Shown piece after piece: positions 38,601-47,906 of a stretch of DNA of 64,000 bases. The DNA comes from Poecilobothrus nobilitatus (lineage: Eukaryota; Arthropoda; Insecta; Diptera; Dolichopodidae), in NCBI GenBank assembly GCA_947095535.1, contig OX352774.1, positions 35,604,496 to 35,668,495 on the forward strand. Reading direction: 5' to 3'. The stretch's first letter is position 1. Every line of letters begins with the position of its first letter. A program made the position numbers and the translations under genes. The notes beneath the pieces are model-generated. The model searched no databases, was not told the DNA's origin, and saw nothing but the letters and a program-made list of their open reading frames with translations.

Positions 38601-41600
38601 TTAGTTATAAATATTTTTGTTGATCCGTTTTTGTAAAACCATCGTTTCCGAAACTTTTTTAAGTACAAATCCTAAATTAAACCGGAATTTTTAATTTCAT
38701 TTCTTTAAACGCAAAAAACATAATATGACTATATTAAGAGTAACTTTGCCATTTTAATATAATAAGCAAATAATAATTATATGAATTTTCTGCTTAATAG
38801 TCTTTAAAAAACTGTTCAAAACCAAAAATACTTAAAAAAAAAAGCAATCGTTAATTAATAAAAAGTAAAAAAAAAATCAGTATGGACGTCATTATAATAT
38901 ATTGGATAGAAACCGAAGTAGATACCATCTTTTCATACAAAATACACATAGCAGTTTGATTTTTGATTAGTACTAAAATGTTTTATATAATTTATAATCT
39001 AATTAAAATTTACCATCATTTTCAATATTTTATTAATTATTACGTTTACACAATTTAATTAAAACATAATTAATTTAAAATCCATATAAAAATTAAAAAA
39101 AAAAAAGGTATTCAATTTTTAATAATTAACCTAAAAGTTATTTAAATAAGTTTTTCTTATCCGTCAAATGTTGCTTACAAGTTTCACTTTGTCTGTCTAT
39201 ATGTATAATGGCTAAATTTTAAAAATTTAACTATGGATATTTTCCAGAATATTTATTTTAATCTATAAAAACTTTAAAGAACTGGTAACTTTTTCAGCTT
39301 TCTAAATAAGTATATCTTTTAATCAGAAAGTCTTGGATTCAAGCCACTTGGATCAGATCATCAAAAAACAAATAAGTTAATTTTATGTTGTAATAATGAA
39401 TGTCGAATAATAATAATAATAATTATAATAACAGCTCTGTAACAGTATAGCTAGCTTCGATTACCACATTCAGGAAGGTGCTATATTATACCTTTTTTAG
39501 TTTAACTGAAGACATTTTTACTTTAAATAAAGAGTTTTTACTTTAAGTGAAGACATTTGTAATAAAAATTAAAGTAAAATATTAAATATAATGTACATAT
39601 AACATTAACATCCTCCTTCAAAATAACTATCCAAATTTTTCCCTTCATCCTCCATAATTCCGATTATCCTAAATTCAGTTTCCCAAGAAATCCTTCCCTC
39701 ATTCTTTTCCCCAAAACCAAGCTGTACATTATATTATTATGTATATTAAAGGACCCATTCTAAAGTTTAGTTTTAAAGGGGGCGGTTTTAGTATGTTTTC
39801 CATCGTCCCTCTTAAAAAAAAAAATTCACATATACATAAATATTAGATCCATAAATATCTGGTTCAAATATGTATGAATTACATAAATTAAATATAATAT
39901 GTATATTAAATATTTTTATAACATAAAATACTGAAGTAAAAATTCTTCATTTAAAATAAAAATATTTTCACTTAAAGTAGAAATATTCACTTATAGTAAA
40001 ATATTCTTCAGTTATGTTAAAGAAGATATATACTGCAATAATTGTTGATGGCTTTGATTTTAAAACTCAAACTGATTTTGGATCATTCCGGGCTGCTGCA
40101 GATGAGTATTATGAAATATTTTAATATTTTTGACCGGTTTGACCGGGTTACCGGTTTAACACAGTTACGGAAAATGAAAGTCATGAAGAACAGCTGTTAT
40201 TCAATATTAAATCTAAGTGTATTAGTCATATAAACACATGGTTTGATCAAAAAAATAGTTGTTATATAGACAAATTCATTCTTCCCTTACAGTCCCACTC
40301 TCCAATTCAATGTTTTCGGATTCTTATCCTATCCTCTTCTATCCAAGGTAATAGTCATTGAAAGATTCACTCCTCGCTTAGGAACACAAAAACGTTGCAA
40401 AAAAACAAAATTTTGATTTATCTGTATCACCGGAATCTTTGAGAATAAGCTAAATTTATCCAAGGAAAAAGTTTCATATTTTTCTCCGTTTAAAGAAAAA
40501 AATTTGTAATTTTCAAAGTTTTGAAGCCATTTAGGGGAAAAGAATTGAAAATTCACTATTTTTAGATATCATTTGTAAAAGCTGCGTAAATTTGATCAAA
40601 GTACAAAAACACACAAAGTAAAAATTCCAACATTATTGTTTTACATGTATTAATGGCTTTTCTTGGCTTTTCTGAACATTAAAAAAAATATCTGTAAGTT
40701 TTTCACAATTTTCTTTACATAGAAAAATTATAAATTTTAATACAAAAGTAGTCACAACTCACAACTCACAAATTATTCTAAAATGTTTCATTGTTATTAT
40801 GAAAATTTTTTTTTTTTTTTTTTAATTAATTCCAGAATTATATTATGTATTTATGTTCATTTCTTTATTTAAATAACTATACTTATATATTTTATGAATC
40901 GTAATCACGTTAATGCGATCTTTTATCAAAATCAAATACATTATAAAAATGTAGCTATGCGTCTGGTTTTGATTAAAAATCGCATTGACGTGATTATAAT
41001 TCATACTTTTATAGGTTTTTAACATAATCAAAAGAAGCTTTTAAATATCACTTATATTTTTTTTTTTTGATTTAATTCAACTAAAAAAACAAAAAAAAAA
41101 GATAAATAAAAAACAAGTTTTATAATAATACTTATTCTTCAATATATCTTCGTATCTACCAAATTAAGTGACGAATAATAAAAAAAAATACCTGTACGTT
41201 AATATAACAGAAAATACCTAATATGACTGTTCGTTTTTTGGTCAAGTTTTTCTTACGCAAAAACATATATTACAATAGTAAAACAATATAATAAAATTTA
41301 TCTATAGATACATATACTTATAAAACAACAAAATTTTTAAATTTCTTTATGAAAAGCTTAACTTTAAACTATAACATAACTTTTTTTATACCTAAAATAA
41401 GAAAACAAGAACAATCTTAAGATTATTTAATTAACTCTTGTATACAGAAAAATTTGATTTAAAATATCATAATAAATTATTTGTTATTTTTGAAACCGGT
41501 TTAACTTAGTTATCGGCGGGAATTCCACTTATGAAGATATCGTATTTAAATTTAAGCTGTTTGTTTTAATTATAAAAATCATCTTAGAAATCTGGTATTG

Positions 41601-43026
41601 ATACTGATGGTATTGAAATCTGGTACCGTAATATGTTAATTAACACTTTTTGTTATAGAATTTTGCTAAACTTTGCAATACAATTCTTAGTCATTAGTAA
41701 AAAAAAAAAAAGTAAATAATTGTGTTTTTGGTTATAGGTAGATATTTAGTTTTTAAGTTACGATAACAAAAGAAAAGAATTTTTATTTAGAGCATTATCA
41801 CACTATTCTATATCTGGTTCCAAAAAAATAAAAAACCATTCAAATATGTTCACCTATAAAGTTTTTAAAATACAAAGTATTTAATATTAATTTTTGGGAA
41901 ACAACAACTTGAAAGATATAATATGTATATCATATATTATATTATATAATAAATCACATGATTATATAATAAATCACATGATATATAAAATATTCATGAT
42001 TAATCACATGATTCGCTTTTAATCGTTTATTCATCAATTATTCATTTATTGTTATTTGATAATCGTCCCAATATCCATCGTAACTTCCCATATCTCCTAA
42101 TTTCATTTATTTGTATTTTGCCAATTCACAAACTAAAGAGCACATTGTAGTACAGGTTCTAACTTAATTATGGTTCAAAAGAAAGATTTTTGTCATTAAC
42201 TGATGACATTTGATTAGTTAAAGTCCAACACTATCAAAAAGAATTCACCCGGTAATATCAGAATTACCGGTATTTTTCGAGATTTTCACCTACCGCCGTA
42301 AAAGAAAAAATTAATTTTTAAATTTTTTTTTTTTCCTAAGGGAGGTGGAAATCTTCCAAAGACACCAAAAATTTCCCCTTGGTAGTGTCAGATTCTTACT
42401 GACTAAACCCACCTCCCCCTTTATCCAATATAGTGGGATGAAACCCTTACCTGCGAACGCAGTATATTGGCTAGGGAGTAGGGATAGGAAAGGATAGGAA
42501 AATGGATACGGAAACATTGAATTGGGAGTGGGACTGTAAGGAAACAATAAATCCGCCTATTATTATTTTGCTAACAGTGACTAAAGCCGTCACAATAGTT
42601 ACAACATGTAGTAGTAGTATATATTACTATATGAGGCAACTATTGAAGGCAACCCCCACTGTCACTGTACGGCTGTTATTATTGGTATTAATATTTTTTT
42701 TTTTTTTATTAATATTATTATTATTTTACTACAGAGTCAGCGCCATCAGTGGATTATAACGTGCAGCAGTATATAACACCTTACTTGCATGATATAACCA
42801 AAGATAGCCCCACTGTAGTAGCTATTATTATTATTACTATTATTATTATTATAATTATTGTTATATAACGGATATTGTTATATAAAGGATATTATACTAT
42901 TTAATTGTACTATTATTATTATTATTATTTTACCACAGAGTCAATGCCATCAGAGGATTAAAACGTCCAGCAGTATATAACACCTTACTTGCATAATATA
43001 ACCAAAGATGGCTCTACTGTAGCAGC

Positions 43027-43060
<34 letters not shown>

Positions 43061-46000
43061 TGTTTTACTATTACTATTATTATTATTATTATTATTACTA
43101 TTATTAACTATTATTATTATTGTTATTATTTTACTACACAGTCAGCGCCATCCGTGAATTACAACATGCAGCAGTATATACCACCTTTACTTGCATGATA
43201 TAACTAAAGATGGCTCCACTGTAGTAGTTATTATTTATTGTTAATTATTATTATTATTATTATAATTATTATTATTATTATAATTATTATTATTATTACT
43301 GTTATTATTATTATTGTTACTATTATTATTATTACTATTGTTATTATTACTAATATTAATTATACGATATACATTATTACGATATAAAAGTACTACATAT
43401 TTTTTTTATTTATGACCTGGCCGGGGTTTGAACCCAAGACCATTCGATTGAAAGGTTGGCGACTTAACCACTGCGCCATGAGTCAGATAAATAATTCTAT
43501 ACATTGCATAGTCAACTCGCCATTAAGTCCTTGAAAACCAATAATGGGTGAACTCAACGGCTGTCATCAACTACCTCAGGATGAACTTTTCGATATACTT
43601 ATTTTCTAGTTACCCGGAAATAGTGGCTTTTTACTCGCTAGGAATCCTGCGTTTTGTAATAAGCTTTCAATTAGGATAATAAATCTTATTAGGATATTAT
43701 TTAATTAGGATAAAAAATCTTACAACAGATTTAAACTGGACTAAATGTGCATCTACATCCTCTTTCTACCTTTGACTATATTGTACGATTTTTAAAAATT
43801 CGACAAATTACAAATTAAAGGATAACTATTTATTACTTAAAAATTTCTTTATAAAATTAATTTTTAAAAAAATCTATAACTTTTATTGTACTATAACGGT
43901 ATGAACAATATTTTATATTTATCATACATTTATATTTTAACAGGCGGATATCCGGACAGCCGGAAAAAATTAAAATAATTGGAATTTGTTTTTCAAAGAT
44001 TCCTGTGTTTTTATTTTTATTTTCCAAAGATTAAAAGATTAAGATCAGAAAATTAATTTAAATGTATATTAAATATTAAAAATTAAAACTTTAAAATTTC
44101 ATTAGTGTGAGTTGAATGTAGATGTATGTATATAAAAAAACCTATATATACATATGTGTGGTTAATTAAAATTGAATAAAGTCTAAAAACAAAAAAATTC
44201 TATTTTTATAAATAAAATTTTGATTATAGAAAACAAAACCCTTACCTAATTTATAGAAACATAAATAAAAAATATATTCTGCGTATAGATATATAGTCAC
44301 ATTGCCATGTTTTTTTTTTAGAGCGTAAAATACAAACCAAAAAAAAACCACATTTTCCTTAACATCGAAATTCAATTGAAACCTGTGGTATCTTTCAATA
44401 ATTGTAACTACATATAAATATGAAACCGAATCACGACGTTATCTTGGAAAAAAAAAATCTTGAATGACAAAATCTAAAATTTTATATTGAATACAAATAT
44501 TTCTTTTTTTTTTTTTTTGAAAGAATTTTTTACATTCTTTATTTTTGAAATGTTTATGTTGAAAAATCTGTGTTTCAATAAATTTTTTATCGAAGATTTA
44601 GGCCCATTTTTTAAATGATTTGCTATTGAAGAACATAAATATGAATGTAAAAAATATTAAATAAGGATTTTGTATAGTTGGTTACAAAATCAAGATTATA
44701 TGTTTTTTACAGAATATTTATTATATATATACATATAATATACATATATGTATGTATATGAGAAATTCTGAATTAGGAGGGATTTTAGAGTTGGCTTAAA
44801 AATCAGGATTATACGCATTTCCAAGAATATTTTTTATATATGTATATGTGGGTTTTGGAATTAGGAGGAATTTTATGTTGGTAAAAGAATGTTTTGCACT
44901 TTTTCTACAATAAATATACGTTTGTTCATTTTTCCTAAATTTTTTTTTTTTTTGAATACTACAGATCTCTCTACAGATGTGTGTTATTGTTTGTTTGTTA
45001 TTAAATTTTCAAATAGATTTTGACTTTCAAGATTTTTGTTTTCTAGATTTTTTTTTTTTTTTTTTTTAAGATATCAGAAAGTGACCCATACGAAAATCAT
45101 TTAAAAAAAAATATAATATATAATTAAAATAAAATTTAATTTAATCATAAAAACTGAAATATTGATGTGAATTAATTAATAAAACATAATAAAAATAGAC
45201 TGATAATTTAAAATATTGGAAATAGTCATATTTATTATTTACCTGGGTTTGAATCAAAAAGAAAAATTTTTTTTTATATTAAATGAATCAAAAATTATAG
45301 ATTTTGCATGATTTATTAAAATATATTTTGCCAAATAATAATATGAATCACGAATCAAAAATTAAATTTGATTCATTAATTATTATAAAAATGATTCAGG
45401 AATACAATAATTGTATATTGTATATAATAAAGGTAATGAAACTATTAAAATTAATACTATAATACAAAATAAAATAAAAATCTTATTATTAAATGTGCGT
45501 ATACATGAAGATGGACATGGACATGATACAATCTTACTATGAACAAAATAAAAATAAAAATATAAAAAGAAAAACAATACTTACACACTCCAAAAAATAT
45601 ATGTCGAGTTTTATCTGGTGGTTGTGTAATACAAACATTTGGTCCAATATCATATACAGATAATTTTTCATCATATTGAAATAATGAAAGACAAAATGAA
45701 TTTTCACCCATAAATATTCTTTTATTATTATTTAAAAATGTTATTGATCCATTTTCATGAAAATCCCAATTATCAATTTTATTTCCAATTTTATTAAATG
45801 TATACGATGAATTTGTATCACATTCAATTTTTTTATTTTTTTGTAAATAAAAATAATCAAAAAAATCTGTATATTTTTTTATTATACCATTTGAATCAAT
45901 TAATGTAATATTATTATCAAAATGTATATGATCATAATTTATTTCTTCACATATAAGTTTATTGTCCATTGATTCATTTAATTGTGAACAACACCATGGT

Positions 46001-46263
46001 AAACATTTTTTTATTAAACAAATGCATCCTCTTACACTTGTTATATTTGTATCTTCATCAGTTGTAATAAATGTAAAATTTTTATTTATTATTATTGTAT
46101 CATTATAAATTGAATATGAACCATCATATTGTTCATCATCTGGATCCAATTCAATTGAATCTTCAAGTTTACATGGTAATACAAATTGTTCTTCACATTT
46201 TATTAAATTAAAAAAAAAAAAATTTAAAACTATTAAAAATATATATAATTTTTTACGAATCAT
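23524..46263 (-). CDS. Gene B: complete Methuselah-like seven-transmembrane receptor (7 exons)
   Basis: Complete Mth-like G-protein-coupled receptor, 531 residues. Exons in order: 45585-46263, 34351-34539, 32249-32494, 31975-32149, 30162-30350, 23724-23737, 23524-23627. All junctions are GT-AG and in phase (1, 1, 1, 2, 2, 1), and the total of 1596 bases divides by three. Residues 1-23 are a signal peptide. An ectodomain with ten cysteines and seven N-glycosylation sites runs to about 218. TM1 is about 220-246, followed by the family motif LRNLHGK (248-254). TM2 is 255-276, TM3 290-312 (ending SFDLW), TM4 329-351, TM5 378-400, TM6 432-455 with RLFIIMGISW, and TM7 461-483 with TDLFNAMQG. The cytoplasmic tail, 484-531, is Ser/Thr/Lys-rich. 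Secretin-like Mth receptors signal at the plasma membrane; the ligand is unknown. The introns are loaded with transposons, yet every coding exon is open, which argues for selection on the protein. Confidence 0.9.
23724..23737 (-). CDS. Gene B exon 6: 14-nt micro-exon
   Basis: The minus strand reads TATTTTTAACAG, then ATTTAATATAAAAA, then GTAAGTATT. Both splice sites are strong. Fourteen bases convert the phase-2 end of exon 5 into the phase-1 start needed for the long open frame of exon 7, adding RFNIKR. The terminal exon of gene C also begins RF at the same junction, which supports this exon. Confidence 0.75.
25740..25853 (+). repeat. SINE head (tRNA-like), short copy
   Basis: tRNA-like Pol III promoter: A box TGGCCTAGTGGG and B box GGTTCGAATCC, in the same sequence context as the full SINE copies. 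The usual body is missing and a short unrelated stretch with an A run follows. TATATAAA on both sides may be a target-site duplication, but in this AT-rich setting that is weak. Confidence 0.65.
26288..26317. repeat. Perfect 12-bp inverted repeat (hairpin)
   Basis: ATAAGTGCAATA, loop CGCTTT, TATTGCACTTAT. Twenty-five bases downstream a B-box-like GTAGGTTCGAATCTGCG follows (26347-26363), so this may be the remnant of a tRNA-derived repeat. No A box is seen. Confidence 0.6.
26490..26560 (-). repeat. Dispersed repeat family 1, left-end fragment
   Basis: The complement reads AACGAGGAAGACTATACAGTTGCTCTTGTCAACTCTTAAATATCCGTATACGAAC in substance, matching the left ends at 3938 and 10066. Only the terminal 70 bases are present. 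Confidence 0.6.
28812..29095. mobile_element. Foldback element with ~115-bp imperfect arms
   Basis: The left arm (from TTCTTTACTTTAGCTGCAT) and the right arm read in complement share TTACTTTAG, TTTACTGAGAGAT, CTTA.ATCA..TGAT and AAGCGAT. The arms occupy most of the 284 bases, leaving a short centre around GGGCTTCAAAAAAGCCC, itself a small palindrome. No coding capacity. Confidence 0.6.
29330..29949. mobile_element. Pogo-like MITE, ~620 bp
   Basis: The left end CAATGCAACTTTCTTAACTC and the complement of the right end CAGTAGAACTTCTTTAACTC are similar, and both are flanked by TA. A CAGT start with TA duplication is typical of pogo/Tigger-type elements. It encodes no protein. A second, unpaired TACAGTAGAA end lies at 28531. 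Confidence 0.55.
30162..30350 (-). CDS. Gene B exon 5: TM6-TM7
   Basis: 189 bases after acceptor TTCTTTAG, donor GTAAAAAC. Encodes FHIFLRLFIIMGISWIAEII (TM6) and YITDLFNAMQGLLIFLIFVF (TM7), both close to the Mth family pattern. It ends in phase 2 after GAA AG. Too short between stops to be caught by a simple ORF threshold with an ATG. Confidence 0.9.
30351..31974 (-). other. Gene B intron 4 (1.6 kb)
   Basis: GTATGC to TTCTTTAG. It contains a decayed tRNA-like element at 30764-30834 and otherwise AT-rich sequence without recognised exons. Confidence 0.7.
30764..30834 (-). repeat. tRNA-derived repeat, second family, decayed
   Basis: The minus strand carries an A-box-like ATGGTGCAGTGCGTAAG and a B-box-like GGGATTAAACCCC. 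It lines up with 43413-43486 (GGCGCAGTGGTTAAGTCGCC). Both boxes are degraded and the ends do not pair into an acceptor stem, so it is not a functional tRNA gene. Confidence 0.5.
31975..32149 (-). CDS. Gene B exon 4: TM5 and third intracellular loop
   Basis: 175 bases after acceptor CAAATAG, donor GTATGC. Encodes GYSAAIWLYQPLICVITFNI (TM5) and a basic intracellular loop ending NLKSERN. It ends in phase 2 (AT), which joins the G of exon 5 to make the Met before TM6. Confidence 0.88.
32249..32494 (-). CDS. Gene B exon 3: TM3-TM4 and second extracellular loop
   Basis: 246 bases after acceptor TATTTAAG. Encodes GYLCYTSILSAYFWLSAI-SFDLW (TM3), KTRFLIYCVSCFG (TM4) and the loop cysteine in GYTHCYIN. 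The donor GTTAAA (32248-32243) is weak, but no other donor fits and the phase matches exon 4 across a 99-base intron. Confidence 0.88.
32601..33870. mobile_element. Outer inverted-repeat element hosting a nested insertion
   Basis: The left end GATATGGCAAAAGTCTCGAA and the complement of the right end GATATGACAAAAGTCTCGGA match at 18 of 20. The phrase AAAGTCCC recurs inside (32628, 32662, 32702). Without the nested insertion the element would be about 415 bp, a MITE. The target-site duplication is unclear. Confidence 0.6.
32758..33603. mobile_element. Mutator-like non-autonomous element with 9-bp TSD
   Basis: The termini GGCGGGGGGAAATAAAACCT and the complement GGCGGGGGGAAATAAAGCCT start inverted repeats that differ at 2 of the first 52 bases and remain similar for about 130. 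The 9-base word ATTCGTCCA lies immediately outside both ends (32749-32757 and 33604-33612), a perfect duplication. Long inverted repeats with a 9-bp duplication are typical of Mutator-like elements. The interior (33010-33180) is strikingly GC-rich for this window but shows no long ORF. Confidence 0.8.
34351..34539 (-). CDS. Gene B exon 2: TM1-TM2
   Basis: 189 bases after acceptor TTTTATAG, before donor GTAAGTAT. Encodes FLISQPFMIITIIVY, then PKLRNLHGK, the most conserved Mth motif, and TM2. It ends at Cys286 (FTFCTVV), the TM3-start cysteine that normally pairs with the second extracellular loop. Confidence 0.9.
36299..36677. mobile_element. MITE, ~380 bp
   Basis: The left end AAGGTGTCCCAAGTTAGC is weakly inverted to the right end (complement ACAGGGTGTTCCTTGTTTTGC). 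Just inside, GTGATAGGGGATATCAA and its counterpart GTGATAGGGGATGTCAA are nearly identical and inverted. No coding capacity; mariner-type ends. Confidence 0.5.
37498..37856. mobile_element. MITE, ~360 bp
   Basis: TCGACTAACAGA at 37501-37512 and its exact complement TCTGTTAGTCGA at 37842-37853 bracket a non-coding stretch. Flanking similarity (GAATCGACT / GATTCGACT) extends the ends by a few bases. Confidence 0.45.
40894..41004 (-). ncRNA. Long hairpin, candidate pre-miRNA or MITE remnant
   Basis: Two 41-base arms (40894-40934 and 40964-41004) with a 29-base loop. Thirty-five positions are Watson-Crick pairs and three more could pair as G-U. A core word AATCACGT.AATGCGAT appears in both arms. 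It lies within intron 1 of gene B; the strand given is that of the host gene. The near-perfect long stem could equally be a very short inverted-repeat transposon. Confidence 0.35.
42330..42490. repeat. Dispersed repeat, copy 1 (partner at 54390-54560)
   Basis: Shares CCCCTTGGTAGTGTCAGAT, TAAACC and a following GTGGGATGAAA / GGGAGTGAAA context with the copy at 54390-54560. The ORFs across it are not supported. A perfect 8-bp hairpin CCGGTAAT-atcaga-ATTACCGG lies just upstream at 42249-42270. Confidence 0.5.
42590..43370 (+). repeat. Compound minisatellite: ~100-bp unit joined by (TTA)n
   Basis: Three clear copies (about 42725-42825, 42933-43030, 43130-43230) and a degraded first one (about 42590-42685) of a unit with CAGTATATA, CACCTTACTTGCAT and CCACTGTAGTAGC. 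Each is separated by TTA/ATT triplet runs of varying length, giving a period near 200. The isoleucine- and tyrosine-rich ORFs here are products of the triplets. Confidence 0.85.
43413..43486 (-). repeat. tRNA-like element, second family
   Basis: The minus strand shows A box TGGCGCAGTGGTTAAG and B box GGGTTCAAACCCC with a T stem that can form. The acceptor stem pairs poorly (GACTCAT against CCAGGTC) and the D stem is irregular, so a working tRNA gene is unlikely. A related decayed copy lies at 30764-30834. Confidence 0.5.
44680..44880 (+). repeat. Three units of the ~90-bp dispersed repeat
   Basis: Units contain TTAGGAGGGATTTTAGAGTTGG, AAAATCA-GGATTATACG and TTTCCAGAATATT in the same order as the inverted array at 22160-22720. 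Confidence 0.6.
45585..46263 (-). CDS. Gene B exon 1: signal peptide and Mth ectodomain
   Basis: Encodes residues 1-226 plus one base. The signal peptide is followed by ten cysteines in Mth order: LPC, GCIC, KKC, PWCC, IC, EC, FC, VC. The donor GTAAGT begins at 45584; reading through it gives a spurious hydrophobic extension down to 45457. The start is the ATG at 46263, the first in frame and directly before the hydrophobic signal. Gene A exon 1 has the same layout and ends in the same phase. Confidence 0.92.
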
Positions 46264-46992
46264 AATATTAAATATTTTTCTATATATATATATATATGTA
46301 TATATATATTTTTGTTTTTCCTTGATATTTTAAATAATGATTTGAATTTAATTGTATAAAATTTATAATAAAATTCGGAATTATTTTCTATTTGTTTTTT
46401 ATTTAAATAAATTTAAAATAAGCGAATCACTTTTTAGTTTTTAAACTTGCTTCGAACGAAACTTAAAATCAACTAAAAAAAAATAAAAAACATAAAAAAC
46501 AAAATTCAAAAATTAAAACTTTTATTCAGATTAGTGTTAAAAAATATGAATGAAAAAAGTTTTTCTACTTTTTTTTAATTTTGTTATAATTTTTTTTGGG
46601 GGAAAAATAAAAATAGTAATTAAAAATTCCATATGTATACTGTGACGCTCACATGGTACGATAATATAATTATATAATTAGAAACTGACAATATTGTATG
46701 ATTGTACAAATGATTAGTGCTGTTAGTGTCCCTTTCATGAGAGTATTTGTACTCGCCTAATATAGCAATATATATATTACCGTATTCACTGAAGCAAAAT
46801 ACAACTGGGTGATATTTTTGGAAAAACTACAACCTATTTTATAAAATTTTCAAAAAATATGATATGAAATTATGTATCTAAATTATTTTAATAGTTTAAA
46901 AGGCTATAGAGCTGATCTAAATATAGACTCACGTGAATGGATAGGAATCGAATTAAAAAAATAAAAAAAAAATCGAATTCTGAGGTGATTAA
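46264..46992. other. Presumed upstream region of gene B
   Basis: Begins with TA-rich sequence (46280-46310). No TATA box or initiator can be picked out from the background. No ORF supported. Confidence 0.3.
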
Positions 46993-47577
46993 AGCGCCAG
47001 TTATAGCTATCATTGAAATGCTTCCGGAAAAAACGTTTCATTGAAAACGTATACTTTTTTCCATATAGATGATTATAGCGATCAGAGAAAACTGTCATTA
47101 AAATGAGCTGTCAAATGGCAAATGACAATACTGATGGCAAAATAAAAGTAAATGTAACTTAAATTGTTGTTAGCGTTATTTTGATGTTTGCAAAATAAAG
47201 TTTTATTATTTTTATTTATTTAATTATTATTGGCAGAAAATGGTACTAATAAAGAATAAAAAAAAGATTATTCTATTTAATAATGACATTGGCTGAATTG
47301 AGAAGAATAAAAAAGTATAAATTTTCTAGAATTATTTTTTTTTTTTTTACTTTTTTTTAAAATTTCAGGAAAATGACTACCAATCCGGAAAATTATAAAA
47401 TTGATTTTACTTTTAAATATTTAACTTAAAATTTAAAAATTCGTAGCAGAATTTATTCTTTAGAAAGTATTTAACCATTAAATCAACACTTTTGTTAAAT
47501 TTTATATGTCTTTGCTGCAAAAAAATTGAAAATAAACATTTCCCGAAAGCATTTCAATGATAGCTATAACTGGCGCC
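46993..47577. mobile_element. Inverted-repeat element, 585 bp
   Basis: GCGCCAGTTATAGCTATCAT...TGAAATGCTT (30 bases from 46994) is perfectly inverted at 47547-47576. TAA flanks both ends, consistent with a 3-bp target duplication as in PIF/Harbinger-type elements. Its interior encodes nothing recognised. Confidence 0.7.
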
Positions 47578-47906
47578 TAAACCAATGAATATCTTCCGTC
47601 CACACGATAACTCAAAAACTAAAGAAGCTAGGTATTTTGAAATCTTGTACAAGATGATCAAGTTTTATGGTAATAACTTTTGTAAAGTTTGGTTGTTTGG
47701 ACGCAAAAGGTTCGAGTAGCTATCATACAACTTCAAAATTTACATAAATATAACTTGATACTTAATTAAGTTAACGTAAATTTTGTAACAGATGATCATA
47801 AAACATGCATATGCATAAACATGCAAAACAGCATATATTATTGTGTTCATACGGGTATACTAAAGTTCATACGGGTATACCAAAACTGAACTCTTCCTCG
47901 TTTTTG
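47577..47906 (-). repeat. Dispersed repeat family 1-like fragment
   Basis: The complement starts AACGAGGAAGAGTTCAG and ends CTTTAGTTTTTGAGTTATCG, matching the ends of the copy at 55690-56360. CATACGGGTATAC is duplicated at 47849 and 47868. Confidence 0.5.

Larger units (their letters stand above)
34540..45584 (-). other. Gene B intron 1 (11 kb)
   Basis: GTAAGTAT to TTTTATAG. Holds MITEs at 36299-36677 and 37498-37856, a long hairpin at 40894-41004, a repeat at 42330-42490 that recurs at 54390-54560, the TTA-linked minisatellite at 42590-43370, a tRNA-like element at 43413-43486 and three 90-bp units at 44680-44880. No additional coding exon was recognised. Confidence 0.75.

Noticed and set aside
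42502..43198. Ile/Tyr-rich ORFs
   Set aside because: Translations of TTA/ATT triplet runs.
43413..43486. Functional tRNA gene
   Set aside because: A and B boxes are present but the acceptor stem pairs poorly and a related decayed copy exists, so it was called tRNA-derived repeat.
45457..45584. Hydrophobic C-terminal extension of the gene B exon 1 ORF
   Set aside because: It lies past a strong GTAAGT donor; the exon 2 join restores the conserved TM1 and LRNLHGK.
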